Positions 36,470-47,711 of a DNA stretch of 64,000 bases are shown one piece after another. Both the position numbers and the translations under genes were made by a program. Positions within the stretch are counted from its first letter, which is position 1. Each line of letters starts with the position of its first letter. The notes beneath the pieces were generated by a model. It ran no database searches and was not told the origin of the DNA. It worked only from the letters and a program-made list of their open reading frames with translations. The DNA is taken from NCBI RefSeq assembly GCF_905147365.1, contig NC_056422.1, positions 7,938,501-8,002,500 of the forward strand, in the 5' to 3' direction. This DNA comes from Aricia agestis (lineage: Eukaryota; Arthropoda; Insecta; Lepidoptera; Lycaenidae).

Positions 36470-36560
36470 CAGATGATGAATTAGATAAGTTACAAGGGTT
36501 CTTCAAATTATAAGGAAAAAAAAATGAGCAATAATTGTTGTAAAAAAATGTTAGTAATGT
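36470..36560 (+). repeat. Dispersed repeat U, copy 3
   Basis: agatgatgaattagataagt then tacaagg. It lies 200 bp after transporter exon 2. The open frame just downstream resembles no known protein. Confidence 0.5.
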
Positions 36561-37044
36561 TGTTCTTCCTCACGTCTTCAAATATCTGCAGCAAAACCCA
36601 CGCAAAACTCGTTATAAAAATGACATTTCAATGCGATACGATTTCGCAGATATATATGGAAGCCAAGGCCTCCCCTAGGGTCTTTCAGTTATATCGTCGT
36701 TGGCTATCCCGGCAGGAACGCCTCGAACTCATCGCACCATCTTTTGCTTGGCTGGCTATCGTTGCATCTTCCATATTCCGGTACCCAGTCTGTCCAATTT
36801 AATTATAAAGGCCTAATAAACCTTTAATGGCTAGTTTCTGAGGGTTTTAACAAGAGTTTATCTTTTTAAAAACGGTGTTGATTGGTTAGCCGTTTTATGT
36901 AAGGTTATCGAATGCCATACAATTAAAATTATTTTGCACGCCACTTATTAGGCAGAATGTTGGATCCATTTAAGTAATATTGTAAGACTTTTTTGTGCCA
37001 CATTTATGCAATATAATTCATTCATTCATTTAGGTATTCATTAA

Positions 37045-37190
37045 AAAAAGTGAATAGTCCAGGTTCCCTAGAACATTTTTTTTATTACTATCAAGCTAAT
37101 TTTTCGTTTGTAGCTTCATTTTGATAATAAGAACAACAATTTTTCTGTGAATAAAACGTTTAGCTTGATATTAATAAAAAAGTCGTTCTA
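37045..37190 (-). repeat. Dispersed repeat S, copy 1
   Basis: tccaggttccctagaacatt then cttcattttgataa matches the reverse complement of 57600-57727. Confidence 0.6.
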
Positions 37191-37278
37191 GGGAGGGAGA
37201 GAATAAGAGTTCTTGTACTACCTGTGTACCTTTAAAAAATCTAGGGGTTTTTGGTTTTTGACCGAGTAAATATATATA

Positions 37279-37575
37279 CGTGGGAGAGCCATGCTTCGGC
37301 ACGAATGGGCCGGCTCGACCGGAGAAATACCACGTTCTCACAAAAAAAGTGTTTCGCCGAGTGAGTGAGTTTACCGGAGGCCCAATCCCCTACCCTTACT
37401 ACCTTCCCTACCCTCCCCTATTCCCTTCCCTTCCCATCCCTACCCTCCCCTATTACCCTATTCCCTCTTAAAAGGCCGGCAACGCACCTGCAGCTCTTCT
37501 GATGCTGCGAGTGTCCATGGGCGACGGAAGTTGCTTTCCATCCCGTGTGCTCGTTTGCCCCCTTATTTCATAAAA
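37279..37575 (+). mobile_element. SINE-B copy in intron 2
   Basis: A near-complete copy runs from acgtgggagagccatgcttc through the B-box-like ggctcgaccgg, the ctaccctcccctattccctt stretch and the LINE-A-like tail to a poly(A) at 37570. A small deletion removed caggtgacc near 37540. Confidence 0.75.
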
Positions 37576-40219
37576 AAAAAAAATAGATCGCTAAGCAAAA
37601 TTTCGCTGTGTTCAGCAAGGATTCGTAGCCAAAGCTCTACGCAGGTGCTACGCGATTCGTAGCTGAGCGTAGACCCAACTAGTTATTGTGACTGTAATTT
37701 ACTCTATGTGCTTGGAATGGACAGTGGACACAATACATAATTTTTTTTGTATTAGGTACACTTCTGTTTATTTTCGAATAAAAAATATAAAAATACAAAA
37801 TATAGCGTATAAAAATATACAAAATATTAAACTAACAGTTTACTGTAGACGGATAATATAACGTCAAGGTTTTATTAAGAATTGCTATATTTTTCATTTT
37901 ATTCATAATGTCAGAAACTTGCTGTTAATTGTACTGCTATACTAGTTTATTATTTTAAAATCCTATTAAGGAGATAATTAAAATGTAGCCTTAGTAATCC
38001 AGCGGTTATAAAAGAATATTCATTTAAAAGTTTCAGTGGGATTATTAATGGCAGTGAAGTCAGAATTTAATAAACTCATACCTGCAGCGCGGCGGGGATT
38101 CCCCACCGCACTCGGTGTTGCCAGCACTAAATTCATTAAGCTAATAGAAATATATCGACGTGTTGCCAGTTTAAATAATATGCAATTCAAAATTCATTAC
38201 AATTTTTATAACCAAAATTGATGACATGATTTAGGTTTCGCTTAAGTAAATAAACATAGGCAAAAAAGTATCAAAATAATATATTTTTTTAAGCCAGCTA
38301 GGAAAAAGGATTTGATTATTCACTTTAGTTCAAAAAATGTTTGTTAAGTTAGAAATAATAAAATAGAGTCCAGTAGGTCCTATTCATCATCATTATCTCT
38401 ACATGAATAAAGATGAAAAGGAAACAAAGTAATGTAAATTAAACTAAACAGCATAATCTAGTTTAAATCTATGTAGAATTTAATTTGTAGCTTATCCTGT
38501 TGGAATAACGAACATTTTCGGTTGCCAAATCGAGATGTTACTTGCTGTGTGTTTCATTAATGCTCAAGGCGAGAGCTCTTCGCTGTAGTTGAATTATATC
38601 CGGCGCTTCCAAATGGGATTGAAAAATTAAATGAATTAAAACTCACACGTGACAAATAATCTCAGTAATTATTTTGTACTATCAGATAAGTTAATTCATA
38701 GACGAGCCTACGTTATTTGGTTGCTTTATATCAAACCCAGCCGACAGATCACGACTTACATTGACATAGCTCGACCCGAGCTTCGATGACGAAGTTCTTA
38801 TCTTATATGTCCTTTCCTAAGACTCAAATTGTCTTTGCGCCAAATTTTATCAAAATCGGTTTAGTAGAAAGCGTGAAAGGAAACAGACAGACATAATTAC
38901 GCATTTAAAATATTTTTAAAAATCTTGCTTAGAAGGGTTATTAGCTAACGATAAAAAAACTTAGTAAAATTATCCCTTTTTCAGAATTTAATATACACAA
39001 AGAAAATTCTAGAATATACGAGAGTAAGATGTCTTATTTAGCGCTGCGAATTTGACAAGTTGATGGGCTCACATTAGTGATGTGAGTATTTTGATGATAA
39101 GATAAGAAATATATTTTTCAAGGCCAGGACACAATACTGCAATGCATTGTAAAACATTTTTGGTCTTGATTTTTACAAAAAAAAAATGGTAAAAGCAAAG
39201 TAATGTTTGTAGCCAATACTAAAGACTTACAATATTAACAAAAACAGCATCAGAGATAGGTAATTATCAGGTAATTAACTAAATACTTACATGCAGGTTT
39301 AGAAGTGTCTCTTATTCTAAATCGGTCTGATTTTGGACTGTAAATTTGAGACATTAAACACAAATGCCAGTCATTTAACAATAGTAATTCCTATTGTGTT
39401 TGTAGGCACTCGTGTCAGAGTAGACAGATTTATAATATCTATTGTGCTCGTGTGGTTCGAATTTCAAAACATTTTCTATAACATTATCCTGCCTGTTTGA
39501 AGAAGTAAAGACAAATAGCAGAGCCTCACAATTTCCACATAAGGGTGTTTGGTAATCCCATACCTCCGTTACGGTGTCGGATTTTATGTTACGATTATGG
39601 TTTCCTTAACTTGATGTGGGGAACGATTTGTGAGTTTGAAGTAAATCGAATTATATAATTATTATTTCTTTGTTATGAAGTAGGAAAAGGCGATGTTTAG
39701 TGTTTATATTTTCGGAACTTGCTTCGGTACATCTTATTTAAATTTTCCAGTTACAAAAGTTTCTTTTTAATTTCCTAATAATTTACAAAGTATGTAAGTA
39801 CTTAATTTCTGGTGATTAAAAACTAAGTAAATATTTCAATGTAACGTTAAGAGGACGAAAGAAAAAGTGCTTAAGTAAAAGAATTGTATAATTCGGCAAG
39901 TTATCTCGTATAACCGAATTGTTCGTAGAATGAAATAATTAAGGGCCTCTGAATATTTAAACGGTTTTTAATTCCGCTGGCTGAATATTTAATAGATTAC
40001 GCCGGCGAACAGAACATCTCGGGTCTGTTGTTTTCGTCCGCAACCGCAACCGAATATCATGTAAAAGTTTTCTATAGGTTATTCAAGGTGAATAAGAAGT
40101 ATAAGTCATGATTGTGACTATTAAATTGATCAACGTGTATCCGCAACATTGATTTACTTCAGTTTGTGAACATAACCGCATATTTGATCAATTTTTAATG
40201 ACTATAGGCACTGTTCTGA
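37576..40219. other. Intron 2 interior, nothing recognised
   Basis: AT-rich. A weak repeat Y relic is at 38800-38900 (tatcaaaatcggtttagtag). No exon-like GC island. Confidence 0.45.
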
Positions 40220-40393
40220 TACATTCCCTTCCCAATTCCCTTCCTTACCTCCCCTACCCTGTAATCCTATTCCCTTTTAAAAGGCCGGCAACGCACCTGC
40301 AGCTCTTCTGATATCGCGTGTATCCATGTGCGACGGAAGTTGCTTTCCATCAGGTGACCTGTTTGCTCGTTTGCCCTCTTATTTCATAAAAAA
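40220..40393 (+). mobile_element. SINE-B 3' half
   Basis: The C/T-rich middle (ccttcccaattcccttcctt) and the tail (ggccggcaacgcacctgcag to tttgccctcttatttcat) are present, followed by A's. The head is missing. Confidence 0.7.
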
Positions 40394-40884
40394 TATATAC
40401 TTATAGGAAGTCATGACATAGCAAAACCTTTGGTAGATCTCATTCAGCAGTATCATATTTTGTTACTCATCAGAACACATTCCGAATCTAAGTTTGTAAT
40501 CATATAATTATCATGTGTGTAAATTGAAAATGCATGTAAACAATAGTTTTGCTTAACCAATATTGTCCTTAGTTACATCCATAACCGTATCCGAAAAGTA
40601 GAGCTTATAACTTCACTATACTCCGACGTAATGACAATATTTAAAACACAACGAAGAAAATAATTATTCAACCGTTTTGATTGTTATCAGATAACAATAA
40701 ACTTCGAACAGCTTGTACCACCGCATAAATAAATTTATATTTGGACGTTCATCGGTTATTTTATTGTCCATTCAATTCGAAATTTAATTTCGATTTTTAC
40801 TTTTTTGCATATATTTTATAGCTATTGTTAATAGATTTCGATATGGTTATGCGAATGTAATAATTTATTAGTAACTATATTATT

Positions 40885-41215
40885 ATGATGTCCGCAACTG
40901 CGATGTTCAAAATTCGTTTATCGTGCAGGAACAGTAGGGTTAAAATGGTCATATTTAGCAATTCCTCTCAATCAATTCAGCAAATGAATTGTCAAAACTG
41001 TCAAACTGACAATATATGTCAAATCAGTACAAAAATACAGAAATGAATTGCAAGCAGAGTTGCATTTTCCGATTTTAGAAAAGTGAATCATATTATGATT
41101 CATATCATGATTCTTCAAAGCGACCATTTTAGCCCCGCTGTTCATTTTTCCGGGATAACAGACAGACAGATATAGACATATACACTTTCGTATATTATGA
41201 GTATGGATTGTATAT
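40885..41215 (-). repeat. Repeat Y copy carrying a nested foldback element
   Basis: Y sequence (gatgtccgcaactgcgatgt, then aaaattcgtttatcgtgcag) is interrupted at about 40936 and resumes at about 41137 (ttcatttttccgggataaca). The insert starts gggttaaaatggtc and ends gaccattttagcccc, an inverted repeat. Confidence 0.65.
40936..41136. mobile_element. Foldback element nested in repeat Y
   Basis: Termini gggttaaaatggtc and gaccattttagccc are inverted. The interior is AT-rich and has no coding capacity. Confidence 0.55.
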
Positions 41216-41597
41216 TTGTATAGCTCTAACATTTTCGTATAGTATATAATAAATTATATTTAACATAGACTCCTTACCTAACGTAACAAAGATAAACGAT
41301 TTGTTTACTTGTAATTACTCGTAACACAGAACTAGAGTACACCTAGAAAAGGAAACGTCGGAGCAAAATGTACGGTTCTCGTAGGATTTTCTTTCATTTT
41401 GTTTTTTGCAACGTTGATAATATATTTTTGCCTCGATTTTTCTCACCTCAGGCTATTTCCTTACTAAGCGGAGTTGCAGACTTGCAGATTATTGAAATCG
41501 CAGTCGTGTATGTCCTTTCCCTGTTATTTTAGTACAGAATATAAAATCCTTCGCCCGAGGTCAGGGCAGCGGGTTTTTTACCTCATTTTATTATGTT

Positions 41598-41715
41598 TAA
41601 TTGAAGACGTAAGTGAATGAAGTGGATAACTATAACATTTTGTAACATAAGGGCAATTACAAAAATGTTTTCCTAATATTATATTGTACTTTGAATAAAC
41701 CTTTATTACTACCCT
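41598..41715 (+). repeat. Dispersed repeat T
   Basis: gacgtaagtgaatgaagtgg then ataactataacatttt matches 12013-12090 and 56820-56875, all including the tgaagtggataacta-type core. Confidence 0.5.
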
Positions 41716-42279
41716 ACTTCATAAACAGCTCATATGTGTAGCTTATAGACAATAGATATTTTTGAGGTTTCAAATAATTTTCCCGATCCTAAAGCCTCAA
41801 TGTATGCCAAAAAAGGGATTTTCAAATCATAGTTACTGACCTTATTCACTTACGTCTTTAATTATAATATTATCTAAATTACCAAAGTTTTTTTTAGTTT
41901 TCCGTAGCTCCTGTGGGTTCTTTTAACATAAATTTTTAAGCGTTTTCTCATTATAGCTCAAACAAAATGTGCAGCTAGAGTTTTAAGGAGTATTTTCTCT
42001 ATTTTCTCCTCGTATTATAGCTAGCTTTCATCTGAATTTTCATTACAACCATAATAGGGAATTGACTATGTTATTAAATAAAGTTAGTGTTTAAAAGTTA
42101 TTGGAGAGGTTATAACAATATTTCATTAATAATAATTATTATTTTAAGCCAACATTATTTACTAGAGGATTTACAGATATGAAGTTAAAAATGTTTTTAT
42201 AAAATTAGGTAAGTATGTCTAGTATTGTGATAATTTGGTAGAGAAAAAAAAGTTAATGTGCAAAGTGTATTTTTTTAAA

Positions 42280-42531
42280 AATATCTATGGACGCTTTACA
42301 TCACGTCAGTCTGCCCCCGTGCTAAGTACCTGAAGGACTTGTGTTACAGGTTACCAGACAACGAAAATATATTTAATACTTTTATACTATATATATTTAA
42401 GATTTTTTTATATGATACACATATTCACATATGAAAACTTTTTGTTCCGTCGGTGGGATTCGAACCCACGACCCCCGGCTTGAGCGCTGGCCGCTGACCA
42501 AGCCCTCAAACACTGAGCCACAGAGGTCGTC
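42280..42531 (-). mobile_element. tRNA-headed SINE, copy 2 (intron 2 of the transporter gene)
   Basis: The A box tggctcagtg (near 42507-42520) and B box tgggttcgaatcccac (about 42454-42469) on the minus strand head the same body as copy 1, including atctatggacgct and accagacaacgaaaat. Insertions between the boxes rule out a functional tRNA. Confidence 0.75.
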
Positions 42532-42888
42532 TAAATGATATGCAGTACAATAATAACTGGCGAAAAATATATTAGCATTAAACATAATAACAATTAAATT
42601 GACCATAGACGGACCGCAAGTTGCAGTCGGGACTGACTAGTCGCTAGTCGACTAGAGCGTTCGCGTTGACACCGATCGCTCAAGAACTTCTCGAGCGGTC
42701 CGTGTATTGCGGATATGAATTTTGTATGAAAACTGCAGATCGCCATGCGGCGCCTGTCTATGATGATTGATGTCTGACCTTAAGTGTATCCTTTTTACTT
42801 TATCGAGCAAATTATTATTTTCTGTGTTTGTAATAATTTATCCTTAGAAATAGTATGTTTATAATAATAACTCCTCTTGTGTGTCCAG

Positions 42889-43007
42889 GTGGATCGTATG
42901 CGGAGCGGCGTTTCTGGCGCACCTGGTGTCGACGGGGTTACAGCTGGCGTACGGCGCGCTGCACGTGTACGCGCTGCGCCACCTGGGCCAGGCCGCCGAC
43001 CATGCCG
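42889..43007 (+). CDS. Monocarboxylate-transporter-like protein, exon 3 (TM1)
   Basis: The 119-nt exon follows tcttgtgtgtccag and ends at gccg then gtaacacc. Entered in phase 2 it reads WIVCGAAFLAHLVSTGLQLA, then YGALHVYALRHLGQAADHA, and exits in phase 1. The first half is a hydrophobic TM1; the YGAL segment matches the usual end of TM1 in SLC16 proteins (FGVL/YGAL type). The family imports or exports monocarboxylates or related small solutes at the plasma membrane, often with protons; the substrate here cannot be inferred. The exon is about 70% GC in AT-rich introns. Degenerate partial copies follow immediately (43124-43550). Confidence 0.85.
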
Positions 43008-43123
43008 GTAACACCTCACTACCACACACTTTGACTAGTCAAATAATATAAATCTGTGCACCGCGTGGCCGCCGTGCACAGCGTGCGCCACGGTGGAATC
43101 GCGCCTTTACACAAATTCACACA

Positions 43124-43196
43124 GATGCAGCTCTGGCGTACGGTGCGCTGCACGTGTACGCGCTGCTCTACCTGGGCCAGGCCGTCGATCACGCCG
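43124..43196 (+). pseudogene. Exon 3 partial duplicate B (pseudoexon)
   Basis: This segment repeats the second half of exon 3 (ctggcgtacgg through cacgccg) with a few substitutions and keeps the 5' splice site as gtaacacc. It is preceded by acagatgcag, an AG that could act as an acceptor. Joining it to exon 2 (phase 2) would be out of frame, and it lacks the hydrophobic N-terminal half of TM1. It is probably inert, although it adds decoy splice sites. Confidence 0.75.
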
Positions 43197-43230
43197 GTAA
43201 CACCACACTACCACATACACACACACATAG

Positions 43231-43300
43231 CTGCAGCTGGTGTACGGCGTGGTGCACATGTACGCGCTGCGCCACCTAGGCCAGGCCACCGATCACGCCG
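43231..43300 (+). pseudogene. Exon 3 partial duplicate C (pseudoexon)
   Basis: The third copy of the exon 3 tail begins ctgcagctggtgtacggcg and ends gatcacgccg followed by gtaatacc. The linker from copy B is about 34 nt, AC-rich and ends in AG. Substitutions such as GAL to GVV and Y to M show drift. The phase is wrong for splicing from exon 2. Confidence 0.75.
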
Positions 43301-43332
43301 GTAATACCAAACTACTACGTACACACACACAC

Positions 43333-43398
43333 AGCTGGCGCCAACAGCCAAGCTCGTGTACGCGCTGCACCACCTGGGCCAGGATGCCGACCACGCCG
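43333..43398 (+). pseudogene. Exon 3 partial duplicate D (pseudoexon)
   Basis: The fourth, more degraded copy runs agctggcg, an interrupted middle, then gtgtacgcgctgcaccacc through cacgccg, again followed by gtaatacc. It comes after an (AC)n linker ending in AG. Loss of the tacggcg block and of bases in the middle makes it a fragment. Confidence 0.7.
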
Positions 43399-43487
43399 GT
43401 AATACCTTACTGTCACTTACCACCACACTCGTGTACTACCGCACTTTACCACACCACAAATTATACTAGAGTATAATACCACAGAAT

Positions 43488-43550
43488 GTAGAAGGCGCCA
43501 GGCCAGTGGATGTACACGCGCTGCGCCATCTGGGCCAGACCGCTATCTAC
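43488..43550 (+). pseudogene. Exon 3 partial duplicate E, highly decayed
   Basis: A weak copy retains gatgtacacgcgctgcgcc and atctgggccagacc but has lost the cacgccg-GT end. It appears to be the oldest or most eroded member of the series. Confidence 0.5.
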
Positions 43551-43802
43551 ATCACTCGTTACGTGGCATATTTATTAATACCACACTACTAGCGATAATA
43601 CGTCATTATGATTATGTAGATTGTAGATGCTGAAAAGGTCCAACAAATAACAAAAAGGGTGAGAGTCGAAAATAGTTCGATAGTTCTTTGATCCGCGCGA
43701 CTCGACATACAAAATGCAGTACCGAAAAACACTAATAATTGTTTTGTCACACACTAGATAGTAAGCTGATATAAAAATATTTATAATCTATATCTATATC
43801 TA

Positions 43803-44060
43803 CAGTGTGTAACAAAAATAAGTGATAATACTTTAGGGTGTGTACGTGTTCCTTGTAGAGAGTTCACTGTGAAAGTAGCAGCTCTGAAAGACGAAATTTT
43901 TTTTTCACTTTTGTATGGGCAATGGCCCGAGCGTCACGAGTTTCCCCATACAAAAGTGAAAAAAATTTTGGTATTTCAGCGCTGTTACTTTCACAGTGAA
44001 CTCGCTACAAGGAACACGTACACACCCTAAAGTATTATCACTTATTTTTGTTACACCCTG
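43803..44060. mobile_element. Palindromic TA-flanked MITE, copy 1
   Basis: Inverted arms of over 100 bp start cagtgtgtaacaaaaataag and end attatttttgttacaccctg-type sequence, around a loop of about 30 bp. TA flanks and this terminus suggest a mariner-like non-autonomous element. It matches 52895-53153, with the loop in the opposite orientation. Confidence 0.75.
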
Positions 44061-44194
44061 TATACATATAATAAAACTGTAGAAATGACAATTCTGTACA
44101 TTAAAGATATCCAAAAAATAATAAGCGGGGGCTGTTACTACATCGCTATAGAGGCCAAAACTGTGGTTAGTTTTTTTTCTGTCTGTCTGTCTGT

Positions 44195-44700
44195 ATGTTT
44201 GTTCCAGCATCACACGAAAACTACTGATCCGATTTGAATGCGGTTTTCGCAGATATATTTGTCTTCTTCCAACTTAACATCGGGTGTATACAATTTTTCC
44301 CCCACCCCTTTAAGGGGGCCGAAGAGGGGGTCAGATATTGTATCAAACTTTTTTTTTAACATGAAAACTACTGATCCGATTTGAATATGGTTTTCGCAGA
44401 TATATTTGTCTTCTTCCAACTTCATATCTGGTTTATAAAATTTTTCCCCCCCCACCCCTCAAAGGGGACCAAAGAGGGGGCAGATTTTGTATCAAACTTT
44501 TTTCTTTAATAAACTTACATCTAATTATTGTACTGTATTTTCCAATTTAATATCTGGTTTATAAATTGTTCCTCTCACCCCTCTAAGGGGACAAAAGAGG
44601 GGGCAAGATTTTGTATAAAACTTTTTTCTTTAACACGAAAACTACTGATCCGATTTGAATACGGTTTTAACAGATATATATGCCTTATTCAAACATAGCA
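44195..44700. repeat. Tandemly repeated gaaaactactgatccgattt segment
   Basis: Two full units and later partial ones, about 145 bp apart (44215, 44362, 44637), share gaaaactactgatccgattt, then tcgcagatatatttgtcttc and tttttccccc. Minus-strand open frames arise from the repeat. Confidence 0.7.
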
Positions 44701-45024
44701 TCTGCACTGCCTCAAAGTTTTAGTTCTTCTTCTTACTAACTAAGTTATTTATTAAACATGAAATTAATCTAACCAATGCTAAACATGCAGATTTTGCGTG
44801 TCGTTTGATTTATATGCGGGAGGCTTTGCCCCTGCCCTTACTTGTAATGTTGCTAAGCAAAATGGTGTTGCGTCGTTAGTGTTAAGTTTTACTTCTTATT
44901 CTTTAGGAACAAACTAAGTTATTAATTAATAGTGAAACATACAGATTTCGAGTGTCATTTGATTAATATGAGGGCTTTGCCTGGATATGGACAGACGGAT
45001 AGGCTGATATTCTATCTTTGTAAT

Positions 45025-45875
45025 CGGGTTCCGTTTTTAGGGTTCCGTAGCCAAATGTCAAAAAACGGAACCCTTATAGATTCGTCATGTCTGTCTGTCT
45101 GTCCGTCCGTATGTCACAGCCACTTTTCTCCGAAACTATAACAGCTATACTTTTGAAACTTGGTAAGTAGATGTAATCTGTGAACCGCCTTAAGATTTTG
45201 ATATAAACATGGAAAAATTATAAAAAATGTTAGGGGTCCCTATTGCTACAACTGAAACAAAAAAAAATTTTTTCATCTAACCTATGCGTGTGGGGTATCT
45301 ATGAATAGGTCTCTGAAAATCATATTGAGGTTTCAAGTATCATTTTTTTCTAACCTGAATAGTTTCCGAGAGAGACTCTTCCAAAGTGGTAAAATGTGTC
45401 CCCCCCCCCCCCCCCCCGCCATCTAACTTCTAAATAAACCTGAAACCAAAAAAAAAATTTTTTTTCGATCTAACCTATGCGTGTGGGGTATCTATGGGTA
45501 GGTCTTTAAAAATCATACTGAAATTTTTTATATAATGTTTTTGTTTGTAACCTGAATAGTTTGCGAGAGAGACTCTTCCAAAGTGGAAAAATTTGTGTCC
45601 CCCCCCCCTGTAACTTCTAAAGTAGGGGCATGATAAGTCTAAAAAAAAAATGTACATTACTATAAAAACTACCAACGAAAATTGGTTTGAACGAGATCTA
45701 CCAAGTAGTTTTTTTTTTACGTCATAAATGGTAAACCTTAAATTAACTTTCATTAAATCAATTGAAATATAAAAATAAATCAAAAACCTTTTAATTTATT
45801 AAAAATAAACCTTATTGGTGCTGCGGAACCGTTCATGGGCGAGTCCAACTCGCACTTGGCCGGTTTTTTACCATT
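45025..45875 (-). repeat. Repeat W-related element with internal duplication
   Basis: The right end (gggcgagtccaactcgcact, then tggccggttttttac) is the W start on the minus strand, and the left end has ttttagggttccgtagccaa. Inside, a segment of about 230 bp is duplicated (ctaacctatgcgtgtggggt at 45278 and 45472), each copy followed by a poly-C run. Confidence 0.65.
45399..45417. repeat. Poly-C run
   Basis: An uninterrupted C tract of about 19 bp within the repeat W-related element; a shorter run follows at about 45600. Confidence 0.75.
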
Positions 45876-45954
45876 TGAGTAACGGACCATAAAAAGGAGA
45901 GAATATCCATTTCCGTTATTATACTATGCTAACGCCTATGAACTCGCGGGAAAC

Positions 45955-46205
45955 AGCTATCCATACTAATATTATAAATGCGAAAGTGTGTTTGTTTGTT
46001 TGTCCTTTCTTTGCAGCCTAACGAAGCAACCAATTGACTTGATTTTTGGCATCGATTTAGTTGAAAGGATAGAGAGTAACATAGGCTACTTTTGGTCTTG
46101 GAAAAACATCATGTTACTAAAGGAGATTTGCAAGAATATTCGTATTGTACACGATTTTCGAATTCCACACGAGCGAAGCCGCGGACAAAAGCCAGTACTC
46201 TAATA
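45955..46205 (+). repeat. Dispersed repeat related to Y/Z
   Basis: Its start (ccatactaatattataaatg, then cgaaagtgtgtttgtttgtt) resembles Y and its end (acgagcgaagccgcggacaa) resembles Z. Its middle is distinct (cctaacgaagcaaccaattg). It is a common lepidopteran repeat type. Confidence 0.6.
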
Positions 46206-46460
46206 TACTATAGAGAAAGAGGATTTTAAAATATGACAAAGTAAATGTAATTAACAAAGAGCAAATTAAGTAAATGCAAATATTAACATGACGTCGAGCT
46301 GATCCTGAACGACCCAAATCTTCATTGAATATTAAGTAATGCGTGAGAATCCGTATGATAATGAGAATTATAAATTATAATTTTAGCCATTTTGCATGTC
46401 TAATTATATAGCTTCCATACTGATTTCAGTTTCTGTGACACGTTTAATTGAAACAATTCT

Positions 46461-46501
46461 GTATTTTTTTCTACTTTGTTTGAAACAAAGTAGAAAAAAA
46501 A
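46461..46501. repeat. Hairpin (about 20-bp arms)
   Basis: ttttttctactttgttt and gaaacaaagtagaaaaaa abut with almost no loop. Confidence 0.75.
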
Positions 46502-46555
46502 ACAAAATTGTGCTCAAACTTCAACTGGACCTAGAATACTTAATATGACGCATTC

Positions 46556-47300
46556 CCATGCGTCAAAACGTCATGGATTTTTTCTAATGGTGCCCCGGGT
46601 TCGAGGTGTTCCTCAGTTAAGCTGAAGCACTCCGGGGGAATGTGGGACTCCCGACGAGAAGCGCCAGGCTTACCCACTAAAACCTGCGGTTTGCCTTCAG
46701 CCGTATACGGAAGGATGTCCTGGAGCTGTCTAATACAGGACTCCCTCCACGACCGGCCGGTCTACCTCATAAGGGACCGGACTTCCACCAAGTTAGGGAA
46801 CGCTTCGGCAAACAGAAGCGTTCCCCTTGGCGCCGGGACTAGCTAAGCCGGGCAGGTTACCATCCTTGCCCGGAGCCCCGATTAGACAGAAGTTTGGAGG
46901 TTCGCATAGCGACGCCTTCGCACTCTCGTCCTACGCCGGCGGAGCGGAACGGAGGATGTGTCCTTCTCGCTATTCCGCTCTGCGGCCTCTTTCTGCGAAA
47001 GTACGGTTTCACAGAAAGAGACCGCCGCCTGCCAGGCCTCATCACTCTTGAGCATGCAGCGAACCATGACCCGTACCACCAAACCGTTTTGAGACTCAAA
47101 GAATCGAACGAGAATGCTGCATCCTGCTCTAAAAAACGTGAAACGACGTTTTTGGAGCAGGACGCGGCATTCTCGTTCGATTGTTTGAGTCTCAAAACGG
47201 TTTCATGGTAGGCCTCCGTGCGAGAGATCCCGCTCAAGCACCGCCATGAGATCATGGCGCTGCACAGCCCAACGATCGCACACCTCCTCCTCACCTCGAG
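46556..47300 (-). mobile_element. R1-like non-LTR retrotransposon 3' end
   Basis: A GC-rich segment on the minus strand ends a frame with VRCMLKSDEAWQAAVSFCET, then VLSQKEAAERNSEKD, and a basic tail RRRRTRVRRRRYANLQTSV followed by stop at 46882. The KEAAER plus Arg-rich Y-A-N-L end resembles the RT C-terminus of R1-clade elements as I know them. About 320 bp of GC-rich 3' UTR (to tggtgccccgggttcgaggt) follows. The RT catalytic region is absent. A 137-bp palindrome at 47074-47210 interrupts the upstream part. Confidence 0.55.
47074..47210. repeat. Palindrome with about 64-bp arms inside the R1-like fragment
   Basis: The left arm aaaccgttttgagactcaaa then gaatcgaacgagaatgc is repeated in reverse on the right as gcattctcgttcgattgttt then gagtctcaaaacggttt. 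The loop is about 8 nt (tgaaacga). Confidence 0.8.
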
Positions 47301-47563
47301 GGTATTTATTTATTTCTTGTATGTGTAAGGCGGAACTATGTCATGTTATATTAATTTTATCTAACGTCTAAACTCTAAACTATTCACATTTTGACGAAAC
47401 ACCCCGTATACAAACGCTACAATCAACGAACGACGCGAAATTCGAATTCGAATGAGCTTACAAATGGACTCAGTGAACTCGTGGTTTGTCATCCACATTA
47501 ATTTGTGGTCGCGCGTAGGGGATTTGAAATATTACCGTCGGAGCCCCTGTCTACACACGACCT

Positions 47564-47711
47564 GGCCCTTTAGTCAAGACTTTTTCTTTATCACTCCTTA
47601 ATAGAATCGCTGATCAAAATGTAGGTATGGAATTGACATAAGCGTTCATCAAGCATTTTTATCGTCGATTCTATAAAGAGACGATAAAGAAAATATCTTG
47701 GCTAAAGGGCC
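47564..47711. mobile_element. Short MITE (148 bp)
   Basis: The left ggccctttagtcaagacttt then ttctttatc and the right gataaagaaaatatcttggc then taaagggcc form inverted repeats of about 29 bp with few mismatches. A second inner inverted pair (gattctat/atagaatc) surrounds the loop. Confidence 0.65.

Noticed and set aside
36524..36802. 92-codon frame with a hydrophobic start after exon 2
   Set aside because: No family resemblance; it lies in and after a dispersed repeat, and the transporter splice chain does not use it.
42454..42531. tRNA gene on the minus strand
   Set aside because: Same SINE family as at 8406-8692; extra bases between the boxes.
43056..43476. Small proteins from GC-rich frames after exon 3
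   Set aside because: These frames read across degenerate exon 3 copies and linkers in the wrong phase.
46857..47294. Host gene on the minus strand
   Set aside because: The basic, KEAAER-containing C-terminus and GC-rich 3' UTR fit a non-LTR retrotransposon end; the upstream part is a palindrome.
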